From: Ceraceosorus guamensis
Taxonomy: Eukaryota; Basidiomycota; Exobasidiomycetes; Ceraceosorales; Ceraceosoraceae
Assembly (NCBI RefSeq): GCF_003144195.1
Contig: NW_020289997.1
Location: 248,001 to 312,000 of the forward strand
Direction: 5' to 3'
DNA length: 64,000 nucleotides
Position numbers and translations under genes: made by a program. The notes under the pieces are model-generated. The model worked only from the letters and a program-made list of their open reading frames with translations. It made no database searches and was not told the origin of the DNA. Positions 22,491 through 35,600 of the stretch are shown one piece after another; positions within the stretch are counted from its first letter, which is position 1; every line of letters begins with the position of its first letter.

Positions 22491-22513
22491 TTCAAGATTA
22501 AAATAATCTTGAA
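22491..22513. repeat. Perfect 10-bp inverted repeat (3-base loop)
   Basis: TTCAAGATTA and TAATCTTGAA are exact reverse complements separated by AAA. The hairpin sits in a run of AATC-type words and uses the same TTCAAGATT unit seen at 17061 and 50112. Confidence 0.8.
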
Positions 22514-24473
22514 TCTTGAATCACAATCAAAAATCAAATCAAGGATCAAAAATCAACAATCACGTGAATCCGAAGTCGCCGTGCATCCACACGGGCCTCC
22601 CGTAGCGTCGGTTCGTGGTCGAAAAATCTTCACGTGATTTTCGTTCAAGAATCGTGATTTCAATCTTGAATTCGCCGCACTTTGTGATCCGATGAAGATT
22701 CGCGGGTGATCTTTCACGATTGTTCGAGGACGTCATGACTGTCACCAGCACGTGACACCATGGTGCCGACTCTTGGCAGAGATGTCTCGATTCAAAATTA
22801 TGCAGCTATAGACATCACACTCACGGCAGAATGAAGAACGTCGGGCGTGGAGCTGCGAGCACCCTCGAATTCGTGTTCTGCAGCTCGCGATGCGCGCGTA
22901 CTCACGACTTTCAGACTGCAACCTCACAGTCGCGTGCATGCTGAGTATGGGCACAGCATGAGCGGACCGGACCGATTCAGGTCAGAGTGCCGTCAAGCTC
23001 TTTCTTTGTGTCTCAGGCCGCCGGCTGCTTCTGCTGCATGCAAGAGCGATCCACGCGCGCTGGTGCCTGCCTGCCTGGTCATGCCCGTCTTGAGTCACTG
23101 TAGTGGGATTGAAGCGCAGGTCCTAACCCCAACTAACCGCAATCGAGAATCACGAATTGAGCGTCTCGATCGATCAAGTTGCTCGCTGCCGCCTGTCCAT
23201 CTGCTCAAGCTCTGGCCGATTCGACCCTCTTTGCCGGCTAACTCTGCCTATCTGAGTCGATCTCCTCGGGCCCTCTCGTCTTGCTTTTGAACTCATGCAA
23301 CAGCAAGGGGATTGTCCTAATTGCCTCCTAGCAAGGAGAGCATGATTGAATGCCGCTGTACTCATCGAGCAGACCAGACTGCGTGACGACGTCTTTTGCG
23401 GGACGTGTGCTAAGCATCGTGAGGACTTGTGATTTAAGCGCACGGCGTCTGGCTCTTAGTTCACAGCATCCGAGTCTGCCACGCGAGGAATGACGGAACA
23501 AAGTTCGGAAAGGTCGATCGATTCTTGATTCTTGGATTTGAGGGGCCCTACTTGAAGCCCCATGCGCGGCGCTGCAGGTGCGACTGAGGAGCAACACCGA
23601 ACGCGCAGGGGAATAAACGCCAGCTAGGCGGGCCTCTTCATATGTATGCGCGTGCTTCCCCTCGCCTGCTTCATTCGTCCCTGTAATGCAATCGTGAATT
23701 ACAACGCATTGCATGAGTCAAGTGCCCTGATTCAGATTCAGGGAGCAGCAGGCAGGTGCAGTGTGAGCCCCCCGGCCGGTGGTGATGTGGCTGAGCTGTG
23801 TGCATCATGCATGCATCCGCGCAGATCATTTGGAAAGCGGCCACTTCCCTGAGACGCCGCGCGCCGAACCCTGATTCGATTTGCAGATGTCCGATCCAAA
23901 TTTTTTGCCGCGAAACGCAGCATCTCATGCCCAGGTAGAGCTCATTGCCGTCTTTCACGCTATGACCTCAATCGTAACTCCACTCGGCGCGCGTAGCGAG
24001 GTCAAGTCATGATTCACTTTGATTCAAATTAGACGGCCGCAGGCGCCACGAAAGCACGCAAATCCGTCCGTGATCCTGTGTGCTTGATCCAGGGGCGCAT
24101 GAGACACCCTCGATTTTGATCGTTCCAACTCGGCTTGCGGGAGCAAAGGTCTGCCTCGCGTCTGACCCTCCCTCTCTTTCCTGCTCCGGGTCATCTACCC
24201 TTGACAATCTGCTTGCCGATCCGAGGTCGGACCGTGTGCAAGCTGCTCAGGCCCTCCACGTTGATCGACTGCAGCAAAGGAGCTTCTGCGCCTTGTCGAT
24301 CTGAAAATTTTGAAGGTGTAATATGAAGGCGGCCCTTGCTCCGTGGTTCCATCGAGAAGTCAAGCAGCCTCATCAGCCTTCACGGCAAGAGCTGACTACA
24401 TCCGGCACGAGGATGAGGATCCACTGGGCATCATGTCGACGGAGCACTTTGGATGCCGAGAGTCCAGCTCTTT

Positions 24474-24481
24474 TGTATAAG
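24474..24481 (+). promoter_or_regulatory. TATA-like box of the expansin-like gene
   Basis: TGTATAAG lies 211 bases before the ATG at 24692 and is followed by a long CT-rich, G-poor leader (about 24510-24690). This combination is typical of strongly expressed fungal genes. Confidence 0.45.
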
Positions 24482-24691
24482 AAGCGCACGACCTCCTAAC
24501 TTCCTCCGAAGCAGAAGTCTCCCTTCACCATCAACCCGATCTGCAACATCACCAACCCCTCTCCCCTACACACACTCATTCTCGACTGGCCTAGCTCGTC
24601 AAGCAACACTCCCTCTTCTGACTCATCATCCAACACACCCCCTTCACACACTCACACAAGTATCCACAGCTTCGCGCACTCACCACTCAAG

Positions 24692-25627
24692 ATGTTCTCC
24701 ACGAAGACTATCCTGTTCGCCATTGTGGCCGCCGCAGCTGCGATCAATGTCTCCGCTGCGCCCATCGCTCGTCGATCGAGCGGCCGCGCAACCTACTACG
24801 CCGTCGGCCTGGGCGCTTGCGGCTGGACGAACAGCGGCAACGAGAATGTCGTTGCACTCAACACCAACATGTATGGCTTCACCGGTGCCAAGAGCCAGTA
24901 CTGTGGTCGTCAAATCGAGATCCACTACAATGGCAACACTCAGCGCGCTACCATCGTCGATGCCTGCCCAAGTTGCCCTAACAGCGGGGACCTCGACATG
25001 AGTCGCAACCTTTTCTCCTCTTTGACCAACGGCAACCTCGGCCTCGGTCAATTCCAAATGTCGTGGAACTTTGTTGGTCAAGGCTCCTCCGACTCTAGCA
25101 GCAGCAACAACAACAACTCTGGCAACAACCGCCAAGCTCAGCAATCGCAGTCATCTTCTGCTCAGCGAACCTCCTCTACTCACTCCGAGACTCCCAGCCC
25201 TAGCTCCACCACTTCGTCTGCACCTTCTCCTTCGGCCACTGCCAACGACTCTGACCTTGCTGGCGGCGCCATCAGCGGCAAGAACGTTACCAGTGTTCCT
25301 CAATGGTGGGCAGCAGTCGGCAACGCTGGCTGCCCAGATGCCAAGGTTGGCAAGAACCAAGTTGCTGTCGCTGTGGGCCCCTCTGAGCTCGTTAGCAACG
25401 ACGATCTCGCTTCCGCTTGCGGCAAGGAACTCGTGATCGTTAACAATGCCAACAAGATGAACGTCTCCGCCGTCGTGACCACCTTCATGCCCGCCTCCGA
25501 GCCCAACACCATCATCCTCGCGGACGGCTACAAGGCCTTGGCCAACGTCACCGCCAACGAGGTTCCTCCCTCCATTGCCAACGTCACGTTTGGATGGGCA
25601 GCCAACTCTACCAAGGCTGACAACTAA
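24692..25627 (+). CDS. Secreted expansin-like protein with two DPBB-like modules
   Basis: An intronless gene of 311 residues. Residues 1 to about 22 form a signal peptide (ILFAIVAAAAAINVSA), followed by a basic ARR site that a Kex2-like protease could cut. The first module (about 30-130) is a double-psi beta-barrel of the RlpA/expansin/barwin type: GRATYYAVGLGACGW, YCGRQIEI, TIVDACPSCPNSGDLDMS. A Ser/Asn/Gln-rich linker of about 65 residues leads to a second barrel-like module (about 205-305: QVAVAVG, ACGKELVIVN, ILADGYKAL), with spaced cysteines but without the acidic DACP motif. Such proteins are exported to the wall or medium and loosen or bind polysaccharides; some act during plant colonisation. 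The ATG follows a CT-rich leader. The two-barrel plan is less common than one barrel alone. Confidence 0.9.
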   Translation: MFSTKTILFAIVAAAAAINVSAAPIARRSSGRATYYAVGLGACGWTNSGNENVVALNTNMYGFTGAKSQYCGRQIEIHYNGNTQRATIVDACPSCPNSGDLDMSRNLFSSLTNGNLGLGQFQMSWNFVGQGSSDSSSSNNNNSGNNRQAQQSQSSSAQRTSSTHSETPSPSSTTSSAPSPSATANDSDLAGGAISGKNVTSVPQWWAAVGNAGCPDAKVGKNQVAVAVGPSELVSNDDLASACGKELVIVNNANKMNVSAVVTTFMPASEPNTIILADGYKALANVTANEVPPSIANVTFGWAANSTKADN

Positions 25628-28600
25628 GCAGTGTTAGCTCCTTGATTCGAGCTTTCTGCTCTCCGACACGGCTGTTTCCGAAGAAGGGACACGCGCTCGA
25701 TACACGAGTCGCACCACCGAGTCGAGTACTGGCGTACCACTCATTGTATCATTTGGTCTCCTCCATTCTCGCGTTCTGTCTCTACCGTCACATCTGGCTT
25801 CTGGTCGCATTGTGCAACTTCGTGCCCTTGCTTCCGGCCATCCGTGAGCCTTCCATCCCCGCTCCCAACGAGCCTGGGTTGTTGGCTTGGTCTACTCCCG
25901 CCTCCGTAGGTACGCAAGTTTAATCATAGCTCGACCTCGAAAAATCCACTTCCATCTCTCGCGTTTGCGCCATCTGGAACACACCATCCTATGCGCGGCC
26001 CTCGTGCCGCAGCCTTCGCTTTCCGTCACCTTGCTTCTCACTCACTCCACTCATAGACCTATACGTCATTCGATACGCCATTCGAATACTTTGCCTGAGC
26101 ACTGTGTTGATGACTGAGCACGTCTTTTATTGTGTGAAGCAGTGAGTATCGGTCCCTAGCTGCTCCAGACCTCCATCCAGGTCGAGCGTCGGGGATGTCG
26201 AGACTTCATGACGAGCAGACGTCCCAGCGCTGTTGGTGATTTGAAGAATGATTGATCTGGTGGAAAGCGTTCACCTTGAAGCTGCATTTCAACGCTTGCA
26301 GAGCACTTGCGACTGCCCACAAACAGCACGCGAAGTGAGTTTGAGTTAGACGTGCCGGGTGAGTTTTGAGTGAGTCAAAAGTCAGACCCGAAATCGTGAA
26401 TCACGTGAATAGCGTTCAGGATGATTTGGATGTTCATCAGCAAAAGGTTCTCGAATCCCTTGATCGGCGACGGCTCAATCGCGCGTCGCGGATGCTAGCT
26501 GAATCTGACGTCTGACCCATATCCGTGTTCGTGATCATTCGCGCCACGACGCGCGTGGTACAGCAACAAGCGATCGACGATTCCTAGCTGCGCCGCATGG
26601 ACGCGTTCGTACCGAACATCGCGTTGCGTCCTCGAGGCGGGCGGGCGGGCTCTTCAAGACGTGTGTTTCACATCTTGCAGAAGGTTTTGCACTTTCATGC
26701 GGGCTTCGCTCGGCTCTTTTGTAGATTCAAGATGAACCAACCCGCACTTCGAAGGTCACATCGAACTTGATCAGTACAGCCTAACCGCAGGCGACCGACG
26801 ATATAGTCGCCGCATGTCTGTACATAACGAAACTATAGGTCTGAAGGCTGATGAAGCTGTGGTGTGGCCCAGAGTATGTAGCGTGTCGGCAATGTAGACC
26901 CTCTCTTCCGTCTTCAAATGAGCCGAGACGAGCGAAGGGCGGCGTTCAAGTTTGTTTGTTTGTTATCCTCCATACTGCCATGATTCACACTTCGAGCAAA
27001 CATGGAGCTGCATTAGCTTGGACCCGAGTGACTGGTGAAAGGTCGGGCTTGCAGCGCAGTATCAAGCTTCCGACACCTTCCATGCGCAGTCCTCTCTCAC
27101 ACACCGTTTGTCACCACCGTAAGCGAATCCCTAGTCAGGCATGCACTCCAAAGGCAGCCAGAGGACCACCGGTTGACAGCCGAAATGTTGGCAACGCGGT
27201 CTTTGAGCAACGTCATGGGCAGTGCGTGCGTGGTCTGTGCCAATTACCTATACAGAACCATCATCGGGAATCGAACATTCACGCCTTGCTGTGCTCGGCT
27301 TTCAAATGTTGTGCGGTAGCGTAAAGAGGGAATCAAATGGGGGACGAGCGGAAGAGCGCAATTAAGCAGGCAGACATGACGCTCGATCGACGCGCGGTGG
27401 CTGATTGTATGCTGCAGCTCGGAGGCTAGTGTGGTGCATTGTCGATCATGTTGGAATTTGGGCCTCGGCATGGTCATGCGGAATTACAGTCGCGAGTATA
27501 TCGAGCAGGCGTCTACTGCCCGAGGCCGGCAGGAGAAGGGCGGTGCGGTGCGTCCAAGAAGCGTAGGAGAGAAAGCCCAATTTGGCCTATGTACCTGCAA
27601 GTCAGGACTGCAGAAACGCCTCATCAGTGCTTCCAAGAATTCGTCTGCCCCTGGTGCAGCTGCGCGCTGATAGACCTCGGCATACGTACGCTGAACTCTT
27701 CAAAAGTTGGAATTGGGTGGATGTGCGGGCATAGCATCCCAGTCCAGCTGCTGTACCTAGCCATCCCGCTCCGATTTGCAATGAGATTGTTGCTGTGGAA
27801 GCCGTGCATACACGCATGTCGCCGCGCACGCGATATGCACCACCCCGACCCAGCACTGCCGCTGTTTTGCCGCCCGGTCTGGGCGATGACGGATCCGCCA
27901 ATCGTGGCCCACTAGGTCCGGTGTAAGAACAGTTGAGCGACGCTCCTCCGCCATCCGAACGCTCGCCCGACATAATGGTCAAGCTCTGAAGGCTTTGAAA
28001 GGGACGAACCCCCTACCTGGCCGACCCTGCCTGACTGTCCGAGATACCACTCACTGCCTTTCGACCGCTGCCAGGCACGTGTTCCGCTGTCGAAGCCCAT
28101 CACAGCTCATAGATGTCAGGGCCATCGAAAGGCAGTGATCGTCCTTGTTTATAGTCTTTCCTCTCTCGCTCCTGGGCGCACACTCGCCGCCGTCATCTAC
28201 CACACGTCCTCCATCCGCATTTCTTCTCCTGGCGATAAAAGAGCAGCTTACGTCGCATCAATCACGAGCTACGTCTTCACTTCTCAAGTCACGAAAGAGC
28301 CACTCAGCACACCAACTCTTATGCCCCTCTGGGACTGCCCCACTTGCCACGACTCGGTCCGACTCACGCCAAGTCTCATTCCCGGCGCCGTCACGTTCTT
28401 GCTCGTATCCGATACGCAGATGACTATTCCTACGACATCCAGTTCCTTCAAAGAACAGACGCCATAAGTCAAATCAAGTTGACGAAGACCGCAAGAGACA
28501 TCACGATCATTTACGTAAAGATTTCCGCGCGAAACTCTGACTAATCAGCCTGAGGGCTTACAAGTTCGTCTCCGTTGAGGAGCGTTCGCAGCGGGGACAT

Positions 28601-29691
28601 TCTTGCGTCACACGCAGGCTAGCCGCCGATTTCTTCAGGTGAGCCTGTCGCAAGTGGACCGACAGGACGTCCATTCACAATTGGAAGCAGGTCAATCATT
28701 TACCTTTAGTCATCTCCGCTCATTTTTCTCCGCAGATGGCCTTCCATCCAACCCGATATAACGGCAACAGACAACAAGGTGAGTTGTGCGCTACACTTCT
28801 TCGAGGAGTATAATGTGAATGGCCTTCCGATTCGAAGCGTGCGTCGGCCGCTACGAAGACCAGCTCGCAGTCAGGGGCTACCGCAGCAAACGATGTGGGT
28901 CCGCTCAAGTCACAGTCACAGTGGTCGTGCTCGCTGCTCGACTTTTTGGGGAGTTGCAGGCATACACGCGTGGGAGGACAAGTCGCGTTGCAGCGCGTCG
29001 CGTCTCTCGCATGCCGTAGCGCGCGCTTGCTGCTCGCGGCGAGCCAAGCTGCGCAAAGTTGCAACGTCGAAGCTCGCACAGATCCGCTCTCTCAAGCCCC
29101 TATAGAGATCGCCAGCCGTCGTCAGTGTGGCCTGTAGAAGCCAAGAATTTGTCTGTGACTTGCGCGATCTTCAAAAGGAGGGCTTGCAGTTGAGTGGCAC
29201 TTCTCCGCAAATCACCCTCTTTAGCGGCAAAAGGCCAATTAATGCGGGGATCGCCGGAAATTGAGCGGGGTGATAACAAACAGTTCGGCCGTCTCGTGAA
29301 ACCATATCCTTCACGGGCGCGATCGAATGACGGCAAGAGTCCCTTGGCAGCAGTGCTAGACGCTAGTCCATATCAAGCGACCAGAGGCTACACCTTGATT
29401 TGTCTCGGAAGCTGACATGACTTCTTGCTGCTCGTTCCTGCTCGCTCCCATGCAAGCTCTTCGCAAGCCACCTTCGTCTTCAGAGCGCCGAAGCTGCACA
29501 CACAACAAGTTCACACACTCGCGCGCGCTATCCGAGCTCCTTGCATAGCTGAGCCGCAAACATCAGGGCCTGGCCTCGGCAAAGCACGGCGCCTGAGATC
29601 TGGCGACCGCTGACATCCAGCCGCGCCTCGCGGTCACGTCGTTCGATCCCATCTGTGACGGTGGATCGGCTGTGTAGGTGACATTGACGTG
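25628..29691. other. Four-kilobase spacer without a supported gene
   Basis: This is one of the largest gaps in the window. Short open frames occur on both strands but none shows family motifs, codon character like its neighbours, or a convincing set of splice joins. The first few hundred bases are pyrimidine-rich and may be the expansin 3' region. An AATCGTGAATCACGTGAAT word lies near 26393-26411. The last part presumably holds the promoter of the giant protein gene. A noncoding RNA or a fast-evolving small gene could be missed here. Confidence 0.45.
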
Positions 29692-32600
29692 ATGGCTGCC
29701 GGGGCCTCATACTCCTCGCTCCGCAATGCGGCAGCAGGTGACGCTTCGCCTCCACGAGTGCGAAATCGTCGGAGGACGAACACGCGAAGCCGCCGTCTTA
29801 GGCGCGCACTTCTATTGAAGAACGCGAACAGCAGCGGAAGCCTGACCAGCAGCAATGGTAGCGTGGGTCGTGCTGCTGCTGCTGCTGTCTCTGCCACCTT
29901 GCGAGCAAGGAAGGGCCGCGCAGCCCTTGGTCAAGGTACGGCCGACACATGCGTCGATGAGGAGGAGCAGCAGGCTTCTTCTTCGAAGGCAGACGACGTG
30001 AAGAAGCACAAGGAGTCGAGAACGCGTCGATCCTTGTTTCTGAGACCCATGACTCTGCCGAGAACGTTTATGACCTCATCGCGACGAGATCAACATCCAT
30101 CCGGTCGTAGTGATGAGCATCATCACGAAGGTTCATCGCATCGGCCGCAAGGGCTGTCTCAGCCATCAGCCGCATCCAGACGCGCAACTCTTTCATCATC
30201 TGCCTTGTCTCAAGATGGCGTCTCAAGGCACGCGCCCATGGCAAACGAGGCGCCTGCTGCTGCATCAGCTGCTCATGCACGTCGTGCAGACGCTAGCGCG
30301 TCTCACCCATCAACTGCCCAACTCCACCAGCAGCAGCAGCTTCAGGCGCAGCAGCAGCAGCAGCAGCAGCAGCATCAGCCACAGTATCAGCAGCGGCAGG
30401 CGCAGGACGAGCGTTCTGCCGTGGGCAGCGAAGCTTTGCGGCATCCCGCTGCGATGCTGACGCGGAGATTAAGCACAACTTTCGCTCTTGGTGCTCGCAC
30501 TTCCACTTCTTCACTCTCATCACCCCAACCGTGCCGCGGGGCGCAATCGTCCACCTCCCGTCAACAAGGTCAGAAGTCTCCCATCTTGACCTCCACGCAG
30601 TCCGCAGGCGCTTCAAGTAATTCCGCTCTGTATTCTCCGCTCGCGCGCGTCACGGGACTCCCCGATCCAAGCACCCACCACCGGCCTCCCTCACACGTCG
30701 CTTCGGGCCTTCCGAACTCGGCCTTCTCCTATATTGTAGGCCCCAACATCGATCAGCGCGGGGCACAGACAGCTGAAGGCTTCCGCACCAATTGCTCGCC
30801 TATCTCGCCGGACATCGACACTTTCGCCACGCCAGTGCTCTCCCGCGCCGCCTCGACTTCACGACGCGGATCAATTCCGGGAAATTCATCGGACGTGTAC
30901 GAGCCGAACCTGGTGCATGGGATCTGGTCAGCGAATGCTAGGCATCCGACGTCGCTTCCTCCCCCGCCTCGAAGCCCCTCTGGGTCCGCAGGCCGACGCC
31001 GTGGAGAGGAGCTGAGGAGAGCCAGTCAAATCAGCGAACTGGACCTCACCAGGCCGTTGAGCGGTACCAGTCTCATTGGAGTACTTGCCACTGCATCTGA
31101 TCATCCGCCAGCTCGTACATCAGCGGGAACTTCAGGTGAGGAAAGATACCTGGCGACGTTCACGCGAACCTCTCGACGTGTCTTGTGCTGATGTATCGCT
31201 CCATCATCGTCTCGTCTCGTCTCAGTCCTTCATCCTTCATCCTTTCGATCGCGCCCGAGCGTGCTGCCAAAGTCGGAAAGCAGCAACTCTCTCGCTGCTG
31301 TACTTCAGGGTCTTGGCGTAGGCGGAGGCAGCGGCGCTGAGGTTACGGAAGCAAAGCCGGGGCAGTCCAACAGAGCCCCTCGCAGGGCCACCGTAAGTCA
31401 CTCGCCCTCGCCCGCCACACCCTCAGTAGCGAGCGCCTCGGGCGGTCCGCTCGCGCAGCTTAGGGCCCTTGCTCCGCGAGATACCAACGCGCAGCGAGCC
31501 ATCGTACCAACTTCTCAGCGTTCGCACCCAGGGCACTATACCACGCGTCAGCAGCGATCCCACTCGTCGCCAGTGAAAGTGCGACCCTTTTCGGCCCTTG
31601 AAGCTGACGTTTTCTGGCAAGAGCCTCGCAGCGGTGTTCGGCTTCGAGAGATTGGACGCGACGACCGAGCGCCCAAAGCTCTCGCGCAACTTGCAAGTAC
31701 CGGCAAAGGAACTGATTCGCACCTCGATCCCGAATTTGTGCCGCCTAGTTGGGCCACTGCACTCGACGACAGCCCATCAAGCGGCCCCAAGCGGGTCGTT
31801 GCGCTATTTGGCCGCCCAGACGGGTCTCCGCGTCATCTTCTGGGTACGAGCCGGGCTGCAGTAGATTCGTATCTGCCAGACCGCAGAGATCATCAAGACG
31901 ACCACCTGCAAGGCGCTTCCGTACCAGCCCCTCGGTCGTCACCAAGCACTTCGCGTCTGCATTTGTACTCGAACAGGCGACCGGCCTCCGTTTCCCATCT
32001 GGGTCGCAACGTGCTTTCGCCCTCCACGCCGCCGCATCCTAGCCGACTTCGTCATCGTCGCACATTCTCAGATCCCTCTCCATCACCATCTCCGCCTCGA
32101 CAAGGCTCTCGAAGCGACTTGGTACCCGTTGGTCACGCGTCAGCAACCCATCAGAGGCTGTCTGGTCCTGAGAACGTACCGGCCCCAGTTACAAAGCAAG
32201 CGCGGCCTCAGTCCCATCCACCAGCTCACCTGAACAGGAACCGCCATCGCAAGCGGGATTCGGGCTCAAGTTCGCTGCTGCAAGGCCGCCTCTTCAGCCT
32301 CTTTTTGCCATCGCGCTCGGAAAGCAGGAGCACGCGAGCAGGCACGCCCCCGACCTCCCCGTCACAGCGGGACAGCATCGGCATGGCGGTCGCTGCTATG
32401 GCTCCAAGCCAAATGCCAGCTTCTTCTGGCAATGACGCCTCGCGCCCATCACGCAGCGTCTCTCTTAGCGGACCAAGCAAGGGCGCCGGTCTCTCGACTC
32501 GCCCACGAGGTGGCTCCAACGCTTCCAGAAGTGGCTTGCCTCGGCTCTTGAGCTCTCCGTCCGGCTCCACGTCAGCCACAGGCTCCGGGCATCCCAGCTC

Positions 32601-35600
32601 ACAACATCCATTGCTGCGGGCACCGAGTCGCTCCTCAATCGTAGATCATACGCACGCTACGAATGCCAGCCTGACCCTGCACATGCCCGAGCGCGATATC
32701 ACGGCTGCGCCACCACCCGTGATAGAGGAGGAAAATTCTCCCCCTGCAGCTTCGCGAATCAACGGGCGATCAATGCAGCAGAGATCAGTGGTGCGTGGGG
32801 AAGGCAAGCGGGCAGAAAGCGAAGGTGCCAGCTTAGGCAAAAGAGACAAGGCTGCAGTAAGGGAGGAGCTAAGAAGCATGTAAGTTTGTGAATGTGCAAC
32901 TGCACCACAAAACAGCTGGTGTGCTGAGACATTTCCACTCTTTCCGTCGCGCAAAAGCTCCTCTCGCAAATCGCCACGCGCAGAAGCAGCTGCATCACCT
33001 CGTAGCACGTCTGGATTCTTGTCCATGAAGCGTATGTTTGGACGAAGTAAGTCCACCTCTGTCAGCAATGGAACTCGGACGGACCCTTCGCGGGGCTCTG
33101 CCACTGCACAGTCGCGTCCCGAGGGATTGCCAGAGGAGTCAAGCGAGTTCGGTGGTCTGAGCGATGATCACAAATCCAAGGGGAACAGTGGCTCGACACG
33201 AACGTCGCGTGACTCGTCCAGAAGCCTAAACAGCAGAGGCCTCTTTTCCTCCTTTCGCTCTCGCGACTCGCCCCGCCGCAATAAGATGGAGCTGAGTGCC
33301 GCCGAGAATAATGGCCAGAGATCGACACGAGTGGGGTCCGAAGCTGCTCCAGCTGCCGCTTACGCCGCTCGTGCCACCCTGAGCCCGGCCATGGAAGCGC
33401 CGCTCCGAAACGGTGGGCGTAGAAGTTTAGACTCGGTGACCAGTAGTCACGTTGGCCAGGCGGATAGGGAAGGCTTTGCGCGGTCGACGACACCGACTTT
33501 CGCAAACACCGGCGTACACGCTGCTGGACCCAGCAGATCCCTGACATTGCAAGCGCTGTCGAGCGCTTCGACCTCACCGTATGGTTCGCTGGCCTCTGAA
33601 CAGGTTAAATACCCCAGCCGAGCTCAGACCTCCTTCTCCGATGCGCTGCTTTCGAGACAGAGCACGCCTGTTGGGGTCATGCAGCGCGATGCGAGCGCAT
33701 ACAGCACCTCTACCGATGAAGGAATGGGCATCGCACTTACTGCAGGCTCCTCAACAGATCTCCTCACTAATTCGTACGGCACTCAAGCGTCTCGAGATCC
33801 AAGGCCAGCTGTGCCGAAGATGTGGCAGCTTTCTCGATCGTCGCGGAACATGGGAGACATGGAGGACTCTGAGGAACAGCCAGAAGAGGCTCGCACTGCT
33901 GCTTTGGCCTTCCCCGACTCGCACGGAGAAGGGTCGCGCATAGATGCGCATTCCCGCTTCACAACCATGACGTCCATCGCTTCATACCGCACTGCGACGT
34001 CAGGATACGCAGATTCTCGAAGAGGAGATCTGTCTACGATCGCAGACACCTCACGCGGGGACTCTACGGGCAGCCGTGGCGTTGCTTCAAACACCGCACC
34101 CAGCACACAAGATTCGGCTGCTCTATCTGATCTCATCACGAACTTGCAGCGAGGAGAGCGCTCGCCGAACATCGCTTCGTTCTCATCCAGCGCTGAACGC
34201 GGTCACGCGGCGCCAGCAATTGCCGCAGGACCCTCGCCGACCCCACAGCTCACCCCTGCGAGCTCAGAGCGGGAGGAAACCATGCGCCGCATTTCAGATG
34301 AAACATCTTTTGACAGTCCTTCAGTAGACTCGGCGCATCGGCGAAGGAACACTTTCGGTGGCGGACCCGAGGCGGCTGCCACAGGATGGCGAACAGAACG
34401 CTCGACGCGCGACTCTTCTCAAAGAGATCGTGTGCGTGACCTCGAAAACAATAGGGAATCGATCGGCGAGGCTCGCGCGATCTCACCTAATTTGGAGGCT
34501 TCCCTGTCTCGCCGCGACTTGTCAGTCCAAGAAATTGAAAGCGACCTCGCAGCAGTGGAGAGAGCTTTGCAGGACCACAGCATCGCAGGAAGTTTCGACC
34601 CTTCCTCTCTGCGGCGCAGGATTGGCCCGCCAAATCACCCGGAGACATCGATGTCCTTGCGGTCGCTAACAAGAGAAGGTGCGCCTGAAGATGCGAGCGA
34701 GGGGTCGTTCGCGGGTCGCGTAACCCTACCTCCGGGCTCGGAACTCGCAATCGCAAACGCCGTGCGCGACGTGAGACGAGCCATCAGCTCATCACATCTA
34801 CCAAGAATACCCAGCGAGTCGGATGTTGGACCGGCGGGGGCCACCGACTTGCCTTCAAGCCGGAGCGGCCCCTTGTCCCCAGTCACACAACGCTCGCAGC
34901 ACGAGTCCACGCCCACGAGAAATGCTCGAGTACGTCAGGAATCGATGCAAGATGTGGAAGCTGCATACACACGAATGTGCGAGCTCGTGGCATCAGCGGC
35001 TGGCATCGTCGCTCCGTCACCCCATCTGGGGGACGTGTCGTGGAGACGTCGCTCTCAACCACAACCTCCTGTTCGCGAGCCTGCAAAGGCCGATTATCGG
35101 ACAAGGGTGCAGAGTTTGACCGCACTGTCGGCCCACGGTCAAAGTCTTGCACAGCAGCAGGCAATGCACAATGCTCGAGCAACGCGCCAGCAACTGCTGC
35201 GTGACGCAGATGCGCTGTCGCGCATACGGACAGTGCCTGAGGATTTGGAGGCTTCAGAGCATGCTGAACTACGAGGACGCTCGAGCAATCTCTCGACCTC
35301 GTCTCGTCGTGCAAATTCAGAATCCCCTCAACGCCGCGTTGCCACCCGAGACCAGCGTATCGTGAATGGTACGAGAAGGCAGTCGCATGGTGGTTCTGCC
35401 AGTGCCCACCCCACTCGCGTCAGCATCGATGCGCCCGAGTCGAGCACTGCAACGTTGAAGCGCTTCAGCAACGAGCCGGCAAACTCACAAGGAAGCGGAT
35501 CGGGAGGCACTGGTGCGTTCAGTACCTCTCCCTCTGCGACCATCAAAACGCAAGGTACGCCACGTTCTCAAGAGGTCGAGAGCGGCCGACACAGCTCAGA

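Larger units (their letters stand above)
22059..24691. other. Long divergent spacer with AATC-type word clusters
   Basis: About 2.6 kb between the MDR gene (-) and the expansin-like gene (+), with no supported gene. Between about 22485 and 22730 it is unusually AT-rich and crowded with AATCTTGAATC, AATCACGTGAATC and similar words, including a perfect 10-bp hairpin at 22491-22513. Further words of this family lie near 23145 and 23520. The last 200 bases form a pyrimidine-rich leader. Confidence 0.55.

Noticed and set aside
27240-27275. tRNA T-loop-like word (GTTCGATTCCC on minus)
   Set aside because: The flanks do not pair into a T-stem and no acceptor, D or anticodon arm can be drawn.
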